Positions 40,105-48,641 are shown, numbered from the stretch's first letter. The stretch is DNA of 60,490 bases from Candidatus Nanopelagicaceae bacterium (GCA_018883345.1 VEQG01000008.1:1-60490); one strand, 5' to 3'. A program made the numbers and translations. The notes: generated by a model not told the origin, from the letters alone.

Positions 40105-41324
40105 TGCTTGATGTATCCGCTATCAAGAAGGACTTTCCGATCTTTGATCGCACAGTCCGTGATGGCCAACGCCTAATTTATCTTGATAGCGGAGCTACCT
40201 CTCAAAAGCCTAATTCAGTAATCGACGCTGAAAGCAATTTTTACAGATTTAATAATGCAGCGGTACACCGTGGTGCACATCAATTAGCCGAAGAAGCAAC
40301 CGAAAACTTCGAGAATGCACGTTCTATTGTTGCTGAATTCTTAGGTGCCAAGAGTGATGAGATTGTTTTTACAAAAAGTGCTACCGAATCAATAAATTTA
40401 GTTGCATATGCTTTAACTGAAAAAATCAAACCGGGTGACCGTATTGTGGTTTCAGAAATGGAGCATCACGCGAATTTAGTGCCATGGCAACAGTTGGCAA
40501 AACGTACCGGTGCAGAGCTGGCTTGGTTTGAAGTAACTCCAGAAGGACGCTTAGATTTAAATAATATTGAAAAAGTGATAACTGCCAATACTGCAATTGT
40601 TGCATTAACTCATCAATCAAATGTTCTAGGAACAATCAATCCGCTTGAACAGATTGTTAAACGTGCCGAAGCGGTTGGCGCGCAAGTTCTACTCGATGCA
40701 TGCCAATCCGTCCCACATATGTCAGTAGATGTTCGCAAACTAGGCGTTGATTATTTAGCGTTTTCAGGACATAAGGCGCTTGGCCCTACTGGAGTGGGCG
40801 TTTTATGGGGCAAGAACCTAGAATCTTTGCCGCCATTTCTATTCGGTGGCTCAATGATCGAAAACGTGACAATGACTGATGCCACTTGGGCACCAGCGCC
40901 AAAGAAATTCGAAGCGGGTGTTCCGAACATGGCACAAGCGATTGGGCTTGGTGCTGCATTAAATTACCTTTCAAAAGTTGGATTAGCTTCAATCCACGCA
41001 CATGAGATTTATTTAGCAAAAGTGCTTATTGCAGGACTTAGCGATATTAAAGGCATCAACATCTTTGGACCTAAAGATATGGAGTTAAGAGGAGGAGTAG
41101 TTTCCTTTACGCTCGATGGAATTCATCCACATGATCTTGGCCAGTACTTAGATTCGAAAGGAATAGCAGTTCGAACTGGTCATCATTGCGCATGGCCATT
41201 GGCTAGAAAGTTTAAAGTCCAAGCCACAACCCGAGCTTCTCTCTATTTATATAACGAATTATCAGATGTTGACGCGCTCTTATCTGGAATTCAAGATGCT
41301 AAGAAATTCTTTTTGGAGAGATAA
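40104..41324 (+). CDS. sufS: Cysteine desulfurase SufS
   Basis: PLP enzyme taking sulfur from cysteine for SufU. 406 residues. N-terminal YLDSGATSQKP, EMEHHANLVPW, PLP lysine in FSGHKALGPTGVGVLWG and the catalytic Cys in RTGHHCAWPLARKF, on the short loop typical of group II (SufS) desulfurases. Overlaps sufC and sufU by one base each. Confidence 0.96.
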   Translation: MLDVSAIKKDFPIFDRTVRDGQRLIYLDSGATSQKPNSVIDAESNFYRFNNAAVHRGAHQLAEEATENFENARSIVAEFLGAKSDEIVFTKSATESINLVAYALTEKIKPGDRIVVSEMEHHANLVPWQQLAKRTGAELAWFEVTPEGRLDLNNIEKVITANTAIVALTHQSNVLGTINPLEQIVKRAEAVGAQVLLDACQSVPHMSVDVRKLGVDYLAFSGHKALGPTGVGVLWGKNLESLPPFLFGGSMIENVTMTDATWAPAPKKFEAGVPNMAQAIGLGAALNYLSKVGLASIHAHEIYLAKVLIAGLSDIKGINIFGPKDMELRGGVVSFTLDGIHPHDLGQYLDSKGIAVRTGHHCAWPLARKFKVQATTRASLYLYNELSDVDALLSGIQDAKKFFLER

Positions 41325-41758
41325 TGGAACTAAATTCTCTTTATCAAGAAGTGATTTTGGATCACTATAAAAGACCCCACCACAAAGGTTTAGTACCTGG
41401 CGATATTCAAGTACACCATATCAATCCCAGCTGCGGTGACGAGGTTACCCTCTCCTTGAAAATCGTAGGAGATAAGGTTGCTGAGATAACTTGGGATGGG
41501 GTTGGTTGCTCTATTTCTCAGGCCAGCGTTTCAATTATGAGTGATTTATTGATCAACAAAAAGATAGCTGAAGCTGAGAAAATTTTGGATTCCTTCGTAA
41601 GCATGATGCAGAGTAAAGGCGCCGACCAAGGAGATGAAATTATTCTGGAAGACGGTGTCGCGCTGGCTGGAGTCTCAAAGTATCCAGCCCGTATAAAATG
41701 TGCACTTCTTGGTTGGATGGCTTATAAAGATGCAGTAACTCAAGTAGGGGAGAAATAA
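41324..41758 (+). CDS. sufU: Zinc-dependent sulfurtransferase SufU
   Basis: Accepts sulfur from SufS by ligand swapping at zinc. 144 residues. Zinc ligands C37 and D39 (NPSCGDE), C62 (GVGCSIS) and C126 (RIKCALLGW). The 18-residue insertion relative to IscU that marks SufU lies between C62 and C126. The gene starts in the sufS stop; sufT follows directly. Confidence 0.94.
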   Translation: MELNSLYQEVILDHYKRPHHKGLVPGDIQVHHINPSCGDEVTLSLKIVGDKVAEITWDGVGCSISQASVSIMSDLLINKKIAEAEKILDSFVSMMQSKGADQGDEIILEDGVALAGVSKYPARIKCALLGWMAYKDAVTQVGEK

Positions 41759-42070
41759 ATGTCTGCAAAAGTAGATGATGTAACTGAGGCTATGAAAGAT
41801 GTGGTTGACCCAGAGTTAGGCATCAACGTTGTTGATCTAGGTTTAATTTATGACATTATGGTTGACGATAACAACATCGCAGTCCTTAACATGACCTTAA
41901 CTTCTGCAGCATGTCCGCTGCAAGATGTCATCGAAGACCAGACCAGAGCTGCATTGGCCGGTATTACTGATGATGTAAAAATCAATTGGGTCTGGATGCC
42001 ACCTTGGGGACCTGACAAGATTTCTGACGATGGTCGCGATCAGCTGCGGGCACTCGGTTTTACTGTTTAA
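41759..42070 (+). CDS. sufT: SufT / MIP18-family protein (DUF59)
   Basis: 103 residues, a single DUF59 domain: VVDPELGINVVDLGLIYDI, TLTSAACPLQDVI with the conserved Cys, and WVWMPPWGPDKIS. The family helps Fe-S cluster maturation or delivery. No gap from sufU (TAA then ATG). It closes the suf operon; the next gene has its own -10 box. Confidence 0.93.
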   Translation: MSAKVDDVTEAMKDVVDPELGINVVDLGLIYDIMVDDNNIAVLNMTLTSAACPLQDVIEDQTRAALAGITDDVKINWVWMPPWGPDKISDDGRDQLRALGFTV

Positions 42071-42077
42071 TTTCGGT

Positions 42078-42083
42078 TAATCT
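42078..42083 (+). promoter_or_regulatory. -10 box for a leaderless ABC exporter gene
   Basis: TAATCT, then 6 nt, then ATG 42090. It overlaps the end of the sufT-to-exporter interval of 19 nt and no Shine-Dalgarno is present. Confidence 0.5.
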
Positions 42084-42089
42084 ACTTTT

Positions 42090-43958
42090 ATGTCAATGCA
42101 TGCTGGCTGGATGGCGCTTCGCACGCTATCTAGCGATCAATCAGTTAAGCATGCCAAGTTAAAGCCCGATACCTTAAAGCGAATAATTAAATACGCTAAA
42201 CCGTATCAGTCTAAATTTATACTTTTTTTCATTGCGCTAGTTCTTGATTCGGTTCTGACCGTAGCAACGCCTTTGTTACTTAAACGGCTAATTGACGAAG
42301 GTGTAATTCCTAAGAACGGTGCACTAGTAACACAATTAGCGCTACTAGTAGGTTTAATCGCAGTTGCCTATGCCGCAGTCAATATTTTCATTAGATGGTA
42401 TTCGGCAATTATTGGTGAAGGTTTGATTTATGACTTGCGCAGTCAAGTTTTTCAGCATGTTCAATCTCAATCAATAGCCTTCTTTACCCGTACCCAAACA
42501 GGTGCATTAATTACCAGAATCAATTCAGATGTACTGGGCGCTCAACGAGCATTCACCGCGACTTTCTCGGGCGTAATTAGTAATGTGATTACTTTAATTT
42601 TAGTCATCGGCGCGATGATTAGCTTAAGTTGGCAAATCACGCTTTTATCTTTAGTTTTACTGCCAATATTCTTGATTCCAACCAAATATGTAGGACGTCG
42701 ACTTGCTGAATTCACTCAACAGTCTTATGAATTAAACGCTGAAATGGCAAGTACTATGACCGAGCGTTTCAACGTATCGGGCGCGTTACTTGTGAAACTT
42801 TATGGCAATCCTGCAAAAGAGGCGAAGAATTTCCGAGGTAAAGCTAGAAAAGTCGCAGACATCGGAATCAACATGGCCATGCTAAATACTTTTTTCTTTG
42901 TCGCTTTAATTTCAGTAGCTTCAATTGCTACGGCTTTCGCCTATGGAGTAGGCGGGCACTTCGCTATTGCCGGCACTATGACCGTCGGAAGTTTGATCGC
43001 AATCACCACTTTGCTTGCCAGACTTTATGGCCCACTAACCGCCTTAGGAACGGTTCGAGTTGATGTGATGGGGGCGCTAGTCTCATTTGAACGAGTATTT
43101 GAAGTGTTGGATTTACAACCAATGGTTAAAGATAAAGATTCAGCCATTAATTTAGATTCTCAAAATCCAAAGATTGAATTTAAGAACGTAAAATTCGCAT
43201 ATCCAACCGCATCTGAAATCTCGCTAGCTTCACTTGAATCAGCCGCCAAGACTGAAACGATTGAAAGTGGCGAAATATTAAAAGGAATTTCATTTACTGT
43301 AGAGCCAGGTACTTTGACGGCATTGGTTGGCTCATCTGGTGCCGGCAAAACCACTATTAGTGCGCTCTTACCTAGACTTTATGATGTCACCGATGGCGCA
43401 ATAGAAATCAACGGAGCGGACCTTAGAGATATTTCCGGTGAATCCCTACGAGATTCGATTGGCGTTGTGATGCAAGATTCACATCTTTTCCATGACACCA
43501 TAATTGAAAATTTAAGATATGCCAAAGCCGATGCAACCATCGAAGAGATGGAAGCTGCATGTAAAGCGGCACAAATTTGGGAGTTGATTGAATCGCTTCC
43601 TAATGGCTTAGAAACAATGGTCGGTGAACGTGGCCATAGATTATCTGGTGGCGAAAAACAACGACTAGCAATTGCTCGTTTATTACTCAAGTCCCCGAGC
43701 ATTGTAATTCTGGATGAAGCTACCGCACACCTAGATTCCGAAAATGAATCTTTAGTACAAGCGGCGCTCAAAGAGGCGTTGAGAGGTCGAACCAGTATTG
43801 TGATAGCACATCGTTTAAGCACGATTAAAGAAGCAGATCAAATTTTGGTTCTAAATAATGGCGTCATCGAAGAACGCGGCACACACGAAGAATTAGTCGA
43901 AAAAGGCGGGCTATATAACGAACTTTATTTGCGTCAGGATCTATCTTCTACGAATTAA
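42090..43958 (+). CDS. ABC half-transporter, exporter type (MsbA/MdlB-like)
   Basis: 622 residues: six-helix membrane domain (about 35-330) and C-terminal ATPase. Walker A GSSGAGKTT, Q-loop VVMQDSHLF, signature LSGGEKQRLAIARLLL, Walker B IVILDEATAHLD, H-loop IAHRLST, so catalytically complete. It probably acts as a homodimer since no second half-transporter is adjacent. The ATPase has an extra stretch of about 20 residues (SEISLASLESAAKTETIESG) before Walker A. Substrate unknown. Its 3' end overlaps the opposing SURF1 gene by 18 nt. Confidence 0.9.
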   Translation: MSMHAGWMALRTLSSDQSVKHAKLKPDTLKRIIKYAKPYQSKFILFFIALVLDSVLTVATPLLLKRLIDEGVIPKNGALVTQLALLVGLIAVAYAAVNIFIRWYSAIIGEGLIYDLRSQVFQHVQSQSIAFFTRTQTGALITRINSDVLGAQRAFTATFSGVISNVITLILVIGAMISLSWQITLLSLVLLPIFLIPTKYVGRRLAEFTQQSYELNAEMASTMTERFNVSGALLVKLYGNPAKEAKNFRGKARKVADIGINMAMLNTFFFVALISVASIATAFAYGVGGHFAIAGTMTVGSLIAITTLLARLYGPLTALGTVRVDVMGALVSFERVFEVLDLQPMVKDKDSAINLDSQNPKIEFKNVKFAYPTASEISLASLESAAKTETIESGEILKGISFTVEPGTLTALVGSSGAGKTTISALLPRLYDVTDGAIEINGADLRDISGESLRDSIGVVMQDSHLFHDTIIENLRYAKADATIEEMEAACKAAQIWELIESLPNGLETMVGERGHRLSGGEKQRLAIARLLLKSPSIVILDEATAHLDSENESLVQAALKEALRGRTSIVIAHRLSTIKEADQILVLNNGVIEERGTHEELVEKGGLYNELYLRQDLSSTN

Positions 43959-44636
43959 TATTCGTGCGTAAATTATTAATCCAGCAAAGAAAATCCACTG
44001 AAGAGCGTATGCCATATGTGGGCCATCAGAAAGTTCTGGTAACTCTGCCGGAGTATCTGGTGTTACTCCTTCTCCACTGATTAAATCGATATAAAAGTCT
44101 TCAGTTTCAACCTTTGATTTAAGATTCCAACTGCTAATTAAGTTTCCCGCTGCTGGCAATGCAAAAAATGAGCCACGGGGAAGTGAAGAATCTAAACGAA
44201 CTCTTCCAATAATTTCTATCTCTTCTGAAGGCGTTACCGGTAGAGCTGGTCTCTCCAGAGCTGTTGCCCCTGCTTTAACCCAACCTCGGTCAATCCAAAA
44301 TTGCTTATCTAGACTCTGAAATAGAGTTAAATATTGATAGCCGTATTTACCTTCTGAGTTGTAGCGATTACGAAGCAGCACTTCATTCTGCTTAAGGAAG
44401 GAGCCTTGAATACTTATAGTTCGCCACTCATTGTCCTTTAGGTTTTCTGTCTCAAGTAACTCTTCTAGGCTGATTGTTGGCTTGGCGGTGTTTGCTTCGA
44501 TATCAAAGTTTTTGGCATGCCTTGCAACGCCTCTTTCATATTGCCAATTGGCTGCAACTAAACAAAGCGCAACTAGGATTAGCGCGAGCAATGTTTTAAG
44601 AAAAGCCCAAGGTTCCTTTATTCTCTTAGAACTCAA
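43941..44636 (-). CDS. SURF1-family cytochrome oxidase assembly protein
   Basis: 231 residues from TTG 44636. An N-terminal membrane helix (AFLKTLLALILVALCLVAANWQ) and a C-terminal one (MAYALQWIFFAGLIIYARIL) flank the SURF1 core (ISIQGSFLK, YGYQYLTLFQS, FWIDRGWV). Fits with ctaA in the window and an aa3 oxidase elsewhere. The frame is open to 44699, but starting there would overlap DUF3099 by 74 nt and put a long charged tail before the first helix; TTG 44636 overlaps it by 11 nt. The exact start is uncertain. Confidence 0.85.
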   Translation of the reverse strand: MSSKRIKEPWAFLKTLLALILVALCLVAANWQYERGVARHAKNFDIEANTAKPTISLEELLETENLKDNEWRTISIQGSFLKQNEVLLRNRYNSEGKYGYQYLTLFQSLDKQFWIDRGWVKAGATALERPALPVTPSEEIEIIGRVRLDSSLPRGSFFALPAAGNLISSWNLKSKVETEDFYIDLISGEGVTPDTPAELPELSDGPHMAYALQWIFFAGLIIYARILIRRR

Positions 44637-44892
44637 TTTGCTTTTGATTTTCAAATCTCTCAGATGGCCTAAATGACTGTGATTGACCTGCGTTTGCAAT
44701 TACCACTGCAAAGTAGGGAAGCAGAACTGCACCCGCAATTAAAAACCAGCGATAAGGAGACGGTGCAAGTACTGCACCAATAAAGCAAGCAGTTCGAATG
44801 GACATTGAAATTAAATACTTTTTCATGCGCCCAGGAATCTCCTCACTATGCGCATATTTGGCGCTAGATATTGAGATTGGCTTCTCGCTCAC
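44626..44892 (-). CDS. DUF3099 small membrane protein
   Basis: 88 residues, two membrane segments (SIRTACFIGAVLAP and WFLIAGAVLLPYFAVVIANA) after the family's RMKKYLISMSIRTACF. DUF3099 is an actinobacterial family of unknown function. The start is GTG 44892, 6 nt after TATTCT on the minus strand and without Shine-Dalgarno, so leaderless. It is divergent from fabG and upstream of SURF1, with which it overlaps. Confidence 0.85.
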   Translation of the reverse strand: MSEKPISISSAKYAHSEEIPGRMKKYLISMSIRTACFIGAVLAPSPYRWFLIAGAVLLPYFAVVIANAGQSQSFRPSERFENQKQIEF

Positions 44893-44898
44893 TCCCTA

Positions 44899-44932
44899 AG
44901 AATAAGACTTACGCATGGGTAATTGGTAAGTT
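44899..44932. promoter_or_regulatory. Divergent -10 boxes for DUF3099 and fabG
   Basis: Minus-strand TATTCT (44899-44904) lies 6 nt from the DUF3099 GTG; plus-strand TAAGTT (44927-44932) lies 7 nt from the fabG GTG at 44940. Both genes lack a Shine-Dalgarno. The 47-nt interval therefore holds two face-away leaderless promoters. Confidence 0.5.
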
Positions 44933-44939
44933 AACCCTC

Positions 44940-45653
44940 GTGAGTACAGACACGAAAGTGGCCTTAGTTACCGGTGGCAACCGCGGCATTGGTTTAGCGA
45001 TCGCCCAGTCGCTTAAGGAGGCTGGTTTCAACGTCGTTGTGACCTACCGCTCAGGTGAAGCGCCAGCCGGTTTTAATGCCGTGAAGATGGATGTCACCGA
45101 TTCAAATAGCGTGGATCAAGGTTTTACAGAGTGCGAAGAGAAATTTGGAATTCCAGAAGTAATTGTTTGCAATGCCGGCATCACCAAAGATGGTTTAGTA
45201 ATGCGCATGTCAGATGAAGATTTCAATAATGTAATTGACGCAAATTTAAATGGTGCCTTCCGAACTGCTCGTCGAGCGACAAAAGGTTTATTAAAGCTAA
45301 AGCGAGGCCGACTAATATTTATTGGTTCAGTAGTTGGTGGTATTGGATCTGCAGGGCAAGTTAATTACTCGGCAAGCAAAGCTGGCTTACTAGGAATGGC
45401 AAGGTCGTTTGCTCGCGAACTTGGAAGCAGAGGCATTACCGCAAATGTAATCGCACCGGGATTTGTCGAAACTGATATGACCGCAGAATTAACAGAGGCA
45501 CGTAGAGAAGAGATTGCGAAAGCAGTACCGATGCAGCGTTTCTGCACTGCAGATGAAATTGCAAAAGTCGTATCATTTATTGCATCTGATGCGGCTAGTT
45601 ATATCTCTGGGGCTTTAATCCCAGTGGACGGTGGATTGGGGATGGGGCACTAA
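44940..45653 (+). CDS. fabG: 3-oxoacyl-ACP reductase
   Basis: NADPH-dependent reductase of fatty acid synthesis. 237 residues from GTG 44940. SDR motifs: VALVTGGNRGIGLA, NAGI, the Ser of FIGSVVG and YSASKAG (Tyr/Lys), then VAPGFVETDM. The longer frame from 44871 adds an unrelated stretch (NKTYAWVIGK), and a TAAGTT box sits 7 nt before the GTG. The order fabG-fabI with no gap is the mycobacterial mabA-inhA order. Confidence 0.93.
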   Translation: MSTDTKVALVTGGNRGIGLAIAQSLKEAGFNVVVTYRSGEAPAGFNAVKMDVTDSNSVDQGFTECEEKFGIPEVIVCNAGITKDGLVMRMSDEDFNNVIDANLNGAFRTARRATKGLLKLKRGRLIFIGSVVGGIGSAGQVNYSASKAGLLGMARSFARELGSRGITANVIAPGFVETDMTAELTEARREEIAKAVPMQRFCTADEIAKVVSFIASDAASYISGALIPVDGGLGMGH

Positions 45654-46424
45654 ATGGGCATACTTGAAGGTAAGAAAATTTTAGTTACGGGTGTATTGAC
45701 TGACACCTCTATTGCATTTCATGTGGCACGTTTAGCGCAAGAAGAAGGCGCCGAAATCGTCCTTACCTCCTTTGGCCGCGCAATGAGCATTACAACTCGA
45801 ATTGCAGGACGTTTGCCAAAGCCAGCGCCAGTTATCGAATTAGATGTCACAAATGATGAGCACCTTGCAACTCTTGCCGATCGGGTTAAAGAGCACTTAC
45901 CTCACTTAGATGGCGTAGTTCATTCAATTGGTTTTGCTCCAGAATCCGCACTCGGTGGAAAATTCTTAAGCACTGAATGGCCAGATGTTGCAACGGCAGT
46001 GCAGGTCTCTGCTTATTCATATAAATCATTAACTATGGCTTGTAAGCCACTTTTCCCAGCTACTGGCGCATCAGTAGTGGGCATGGATTTCGACGCTCAG
46101 GTTGCGTGGCCAAAGTATGACTGGATGGGTGTTGCTAAGGCCGCCCTCGAATCCACCAATCGCTATTTAGCAAAATTCCTTGGCCCGGAAAATATTCGTT
46201 TTAATTTAGTTGCAGCGGGACCAATTTCTACAATTGCTGCCAAGTCGATTCCAGATTTTCAGCAATTCGAACATCTTTGGGATTTACGTTCGCCACTTAG
46301 ATGGGATGTAACTGATCCAATTCCTGCGGCTAAAGGTGCAATTGCGTTACTTTCAGATTGGCTTCCAGCAACTAGCGGTGAAATCATTCACGTTGATGGT
46401 GGCTTCCATGCAATGGGTGGCTAA
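45654..46424 (+). CDS. fabI: Enoyl-ACP reductase (InhA-like FabI)
   Basis: Last reductive step of each fatty acid elongation cycle. 256 residues. Cofactor site ILVTGVLTDTSIAFH with Ser19/Ile20 region as in InhA; HSIGF (Ser91, InhA Ser94); catalytic Tyr155 and Lys162 in YDWMGVAKAALES; VAAGPISTIA and LLSDWLPATSGEI. It aligns by eye to M. tuberculosis InhA along its whole length, but with a short substrate loop. ATG directly follows the fabG stop. Confidence 0.95.
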   Translation: MGILEGKKILVTGVLTDTSIAFHVARLAQEEGAEIVLTSFGRAMSITTRIAGRLPKPAPVIELDVTNDEHLATLADRVKEHLPHLDGVVHSIGFAPESALGGKFLSTEWPDVATAVQVSAYSYKSLTMACKPLFPATGASVVGMDFDAQVAWPKYDWMGVAKAALESTNRYLAKFLGPENIRFNLVAAGPISTIAAKSIPDFQQFEHLWDLRSPLRWDVTDPIPAAKGAIALLSDWLPATSGEIIHVDGGFHAMGG

Positions 46425-46440
46425 TTCCAGACTATTCCGG

Positions 46441-46470
46441 GTAAGTCCGGGTAAGTCCGGGTAAGTCACG
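46441..46470 (+). repeat. 10-bp tandem repeat upstream of infC
   Basis: Unit gtaagtccgg: two exact copies (46441-46450, 46451-46460) and a third ending in acg instead of cgg (46461-46470). AGTC recurs with 10-bp phase at 46444, 46454, 46464 and 46474. One unit per helical turn suggests a row of protein sites on one face of the DNA. Confidence 0.7.
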
Positions 46471-46509
46471 CTCAGTCAGGCGCAGATTTGGCTCAAACTC
46501 AGCTTTAAC

Positions 46510-46656
46510 TTAAACTCCTCTCATTGACCGGCTATATGCCGCAAGAGGAGAAATCCCACCTAATCCGCTGAGGCGGACTGGTAAAGTCAAAGAAGTTTAA
46601 TTACTTCTCTGCTCTTTTCTTGCGCGTTTGCATGTTAATAACCACGTAAGAAGGAG
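46510..46656 (+). promoter_or_regulatory. infC promoter/leader with three hairpins and ribosome binding site
   Basis: Hairpins: CTCCTCT/AGAGGAG with inner CGGC/GCCG (46515-46550); TCCGC-TGAG-GCGGA (46564-46577); AGAAGT-TTAATT-ACTTCT (46591-46608), followed by a pyrimidine-rich run. A possible promoter is TTAAAC (46510) and TATATG (46533) with a 17-nt spacer; if it is real, the first hairpin is mostly upstream of the transcript. AAGGAG at 46651-46656 is the infC ribosome binding site. Translation-factor/ribosomal-protein leaders of this kind are often autoregulated. Confidence 0.45.
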
Positions 46657-46661
46657 AAATC

Positions 46662-47234
46662 ATCAGCACAGAACCACGTATCAACGATCGCATTCGCGTA
46701 TCGCAGATTCGTTTAATTAACTATGACGGCGAACAGGTCGGAGTAGTCGAAACTGCAACAGCGCTACAAATGGCGGACGAAGTTGGGTTAGATCTCGTAG
46801 AGATTGCACCTGATGCAAATCCACCAGTCTGCAAAATCATGGACTTTGGTAAATACAAGTACGAGATGGCGCAGAAAGCTCGCGAACAACGTCAAAACCA
46901 AACCCACATTGTGGTTAAGGAGATACGTCTACGTCCAAAGATTGAAACACATGATTACGAAACAAAACGTAATCAGGTAATTAAATTTATCGGCGCAGGT
47001 GACAAGGTTAAGGTGACAATCCAATTCCGTGGTCGTGAGCAGTCCAGACCAGAACTCGGTTACAACTTGCTAAAGCGTTTAGCAGAAGATGTAACAGAGA
47101 TTGCAAATATTGAGTTCGCTCCTAAACAAGAGGGGCGCAATATGACAATGGTTCTCGGTCCAAACAAGGCTGCCGGTAAAGCTAAGAAGCAGAGCAACTC
47201 TGCTCCTGTAAAAGAAGTAAAAGAGGAGGCATAA
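46662..47234 (+). CDS. infC: Translation initiation factor IF-3, AUC start
   Basis: Checks start-codon pairing on the 30S subunit. 190 residues. The N-terminal domain ([24 protein letters not shown]) begins directly after ATC 46662, 5 nt from AAGGAG; no ATG, GTG or TTG exists before the internal ATG at 46770, which would delete half of the N-domain. The linker and C-domain follow: [35 protein letters not shown] rare AUC start lets IF-3 repress its own synthesis, as known for infC in E. coli (AUU). The C-terminal tail is Lys/Glu-rich. Confidence 0.92.
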   Translation: MSTEPRINDRIRVSQIRLINYDGEQVGVVETATALQMADEVGLDLVEIAPDANPPVCKIMDFGKYKYEMAQKAREQRQNQTHIVVKEIRLRPKIETHDYETKRNQVIKFIGAGDKVKVTIQFRGREQSRPELGYNLLKRLAEDVTEIANIEFAPKQEGRNMTMVLGPNKAAGKAKKQSNSAPVKEVKEEA

Positions 47235-47432
47235 ATGCCAAAGATGAAGTCCCACAGTGGAGCTAAGAAGACTTTCAAAGTCACCGGCTCTGGAAAAATC
47301 ATGCACGAGCGTGCTGGAAAGCGCCACTTACTAGAGCGCAAGTCATCACGCGTTACTCGACGTTTAGATCAAGAATCAGCTGCAAAAGCTCCGGTTGCAT
47401 TCGCTGCAAAGCGCATGCTTGGACTTAAGTAA
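47235..47432 (+). CDS. rpmI: 50S ribosomal protein L35
   Basis: 65 residues, starting [22 protein letters not shown], the invariant L35 N-terminus, and rich in Lys/Arg. ATG follows the infC stop without a gap; GAGGAGG-like bases over the infC end act as ribosome binding site. Middle gene of the universal infC-rpmI-rplT set. Confidence 0.97.
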   Translation: MPKMKSHSGAKKTFKVTGSGKIMHERAGKRHLLERKSSRVTRRLDQESAAKAPVAFAAKRMLGLK

Positions 47433-47446
47433 GGGGAGGGCAAAAA

Positions 47447-47806
47447 ATGGCAAGAGTTAAGCGCGGCGTTCACGCTGCAAAGAAGCGTCGCACCACCCTT
47501 GAGCGCGCTGCGGGCTATCGCGGTCAACGTTCACGTCTTTATACAAAGGCGAAAGAGCAAGTAACGCACTCATTAGTTTATGCATTTAATGATCGCAAAG
47601 ATAAGAAGGGCGATTTCCGTCAGCTATGGATTCAGCGTATTAACGCTGGAGCGCGCGCTAATGGCCTTACTTACAATCGTTTCATCCAAGGCCTAAAGCA
47701 AGCAGGCGTTGAAGTAGATCGCCGAATTCTTTCAGATCTAGCGATTAACGACCCAGCAGCTTTCAAGACATTAGTTGATGTTGCTCGCGCAAACGTTAAA
47801 AATTAA
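47447..47806 (+). CDS. rplT: 50S ribosomal protein L20
   Basis: 119 residues: [24 protein letters not shown] at the N-terminus (the basic extension that runs into the 50S subunit) and [29 protein letters not shown] lies 7-9 nt before the ATG, one of the strongest ribosome binding sites in the window. 14 nt after rpmI. Confidence 0.98.
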   Translation: MARVKRGVHAAKKRRTTLERAAGYRGQRSRLYTKAKEQVTHSLVYAFNDRKDKKGDFRQLWIQRINAGARANGLTYNRFIQGLKQAGVEVDRRILSDLAINDPAAFKTLVDVARANVKN

Positions 47807-47840
47807 TTGAAACTATCTAATAGTTAATCGAAAGTTCGAA

Positions 47841-48617
47841 ATGATTGAGAGCCTTCATTCGCCACATGTTGTGCGAGTGAAGGCTCTTTTGTCATCCAAG
47901 AAAGATCGCACTGAATCTAAATTATTTATCGCCGAGGGAATCCAAGGCGTTCGTGAAGCACTTTTGATAGAAGGCGAAGTAGAGACACTTTACTTGACCA
48001 AATCTGGCACCGAACGAATGAACAAAGCAGGAATAGATCTTTCTGCAGTGAATGTCGTTGAAGTCTCCGAAAAAGTTGCCGATGCTATGTCGGATGCAAT
48101 TACCTCTCAAGGAATCGTTGCTATATGTCGGATGATGATTCAAGGTGCAGAAACCCTAGAAACTTTGGCTGCTAGCCATGTTATTTATCTAAACGAAATT
48201 CAAGATCCAGGTAATGCGGGAACAATATTGAGAACCGCAGACGCTATGGGCATCTCAGCGGTGGTAACTTCGCCTGGAAGTGTTGATTTTTACTCGCCTA
48301 AAGTAGTTCGTTCTACCGCTGGATCTCTTTGGCATATTCCGGTTTATTCTGGAATTGAAATATCAGAGTTGCGTAAGTCGTTGCCAACCCACAACGTTTA
48401 TCTATTGGATGGCGCAGGAGATAAGTCTCTTTTCGATGTAGATTTCAAGAACCCTGCAATTTGGATATTTGGAAATGAAGCTAGAGGCTTAAAGGAAGGT
48501 ACCGAAGATTTGAAAGGTGCCACCAGAATTTCAATTGCAATGCCTGGCAAAGCGGAATCATTGAATTTAGCCGCTGCCGCAGCAATTGTGATGCATGAAA
48601 TATCCCGCGGAAGATAA
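47841..48617 (+). CDS. SpoU/TrmH-family RNA 2'-O-methyltransferase
   Basis: 258 residues with an N-terminal L30e-like substrate-binding domain (SKLFIAEGIQGVREAL) and a knotted SPOUT domain: motif 1 NEIQDPGNAGTILRTADA, motif 2 WIFGNEARGL, motif 3 ISIAMPGKAESLNLAAAAAIVMHE. Probably methylates a 23S rRNA ribose, given its position between rplT and pheS; the target cannot be read off. The 34-nt gap after rplT holds two small palindromes, AACTAT-CTA-ATAGTT (47811-47825) and TCGAA-AG-TTCGA (47828-47839). No Shine-Dalgarno is visible. Confidence 0.9.
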   Translation: MIESLHSPHVVRVKALLSSKKDRTESKLFIAEGIQGVREALLIEGEVETLYLTKSGTERMNKAGIDLSAVNVVEVSEKVADAMSDAITSQGIVAICRMMIQGAETLETLAASHVIYLNEIQDPGNAGTILRTADAMGISAVVTSPGSVDFYSPKVVRSTAGSLWHIPVYSGIEISELRKSLPTHNVYLLDGAGDKSLFDVDFKNPAIWIFGNEARGLKEGTEDLKGATRISIAMPGKAESLNLAAAAAIVMHEISRGR

Positions 48618-48628
48618 CTTCTTCAATA

Positions 48629-48634
48629 TAGAAT
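48629..48634 (+). promoter_or_regulatory. -10 box for leaderless pheS
   Basis: TAGAAT, then 7 nt, then GTG 48642. No Shine-Dalgarno is present in the 24-nt interval after the methyltransferase gene. Confidence 0.5.
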
Positions 48635-48641
48635 TCCGCAC

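Noticed and set aside
46441-46470. 10-bp repeats as the remains of a CRISPR array
   Set aside because: Units are contiguous without spacers and far too short; no cas genes nearby.
46770-47234. infC starting at ATG 46770
   Set aside because: It would remove 36 conserved N-terminal residues ([10 protein letters not shown] and on) and has no ribosome binding site; the ATC at 46662 fits both.
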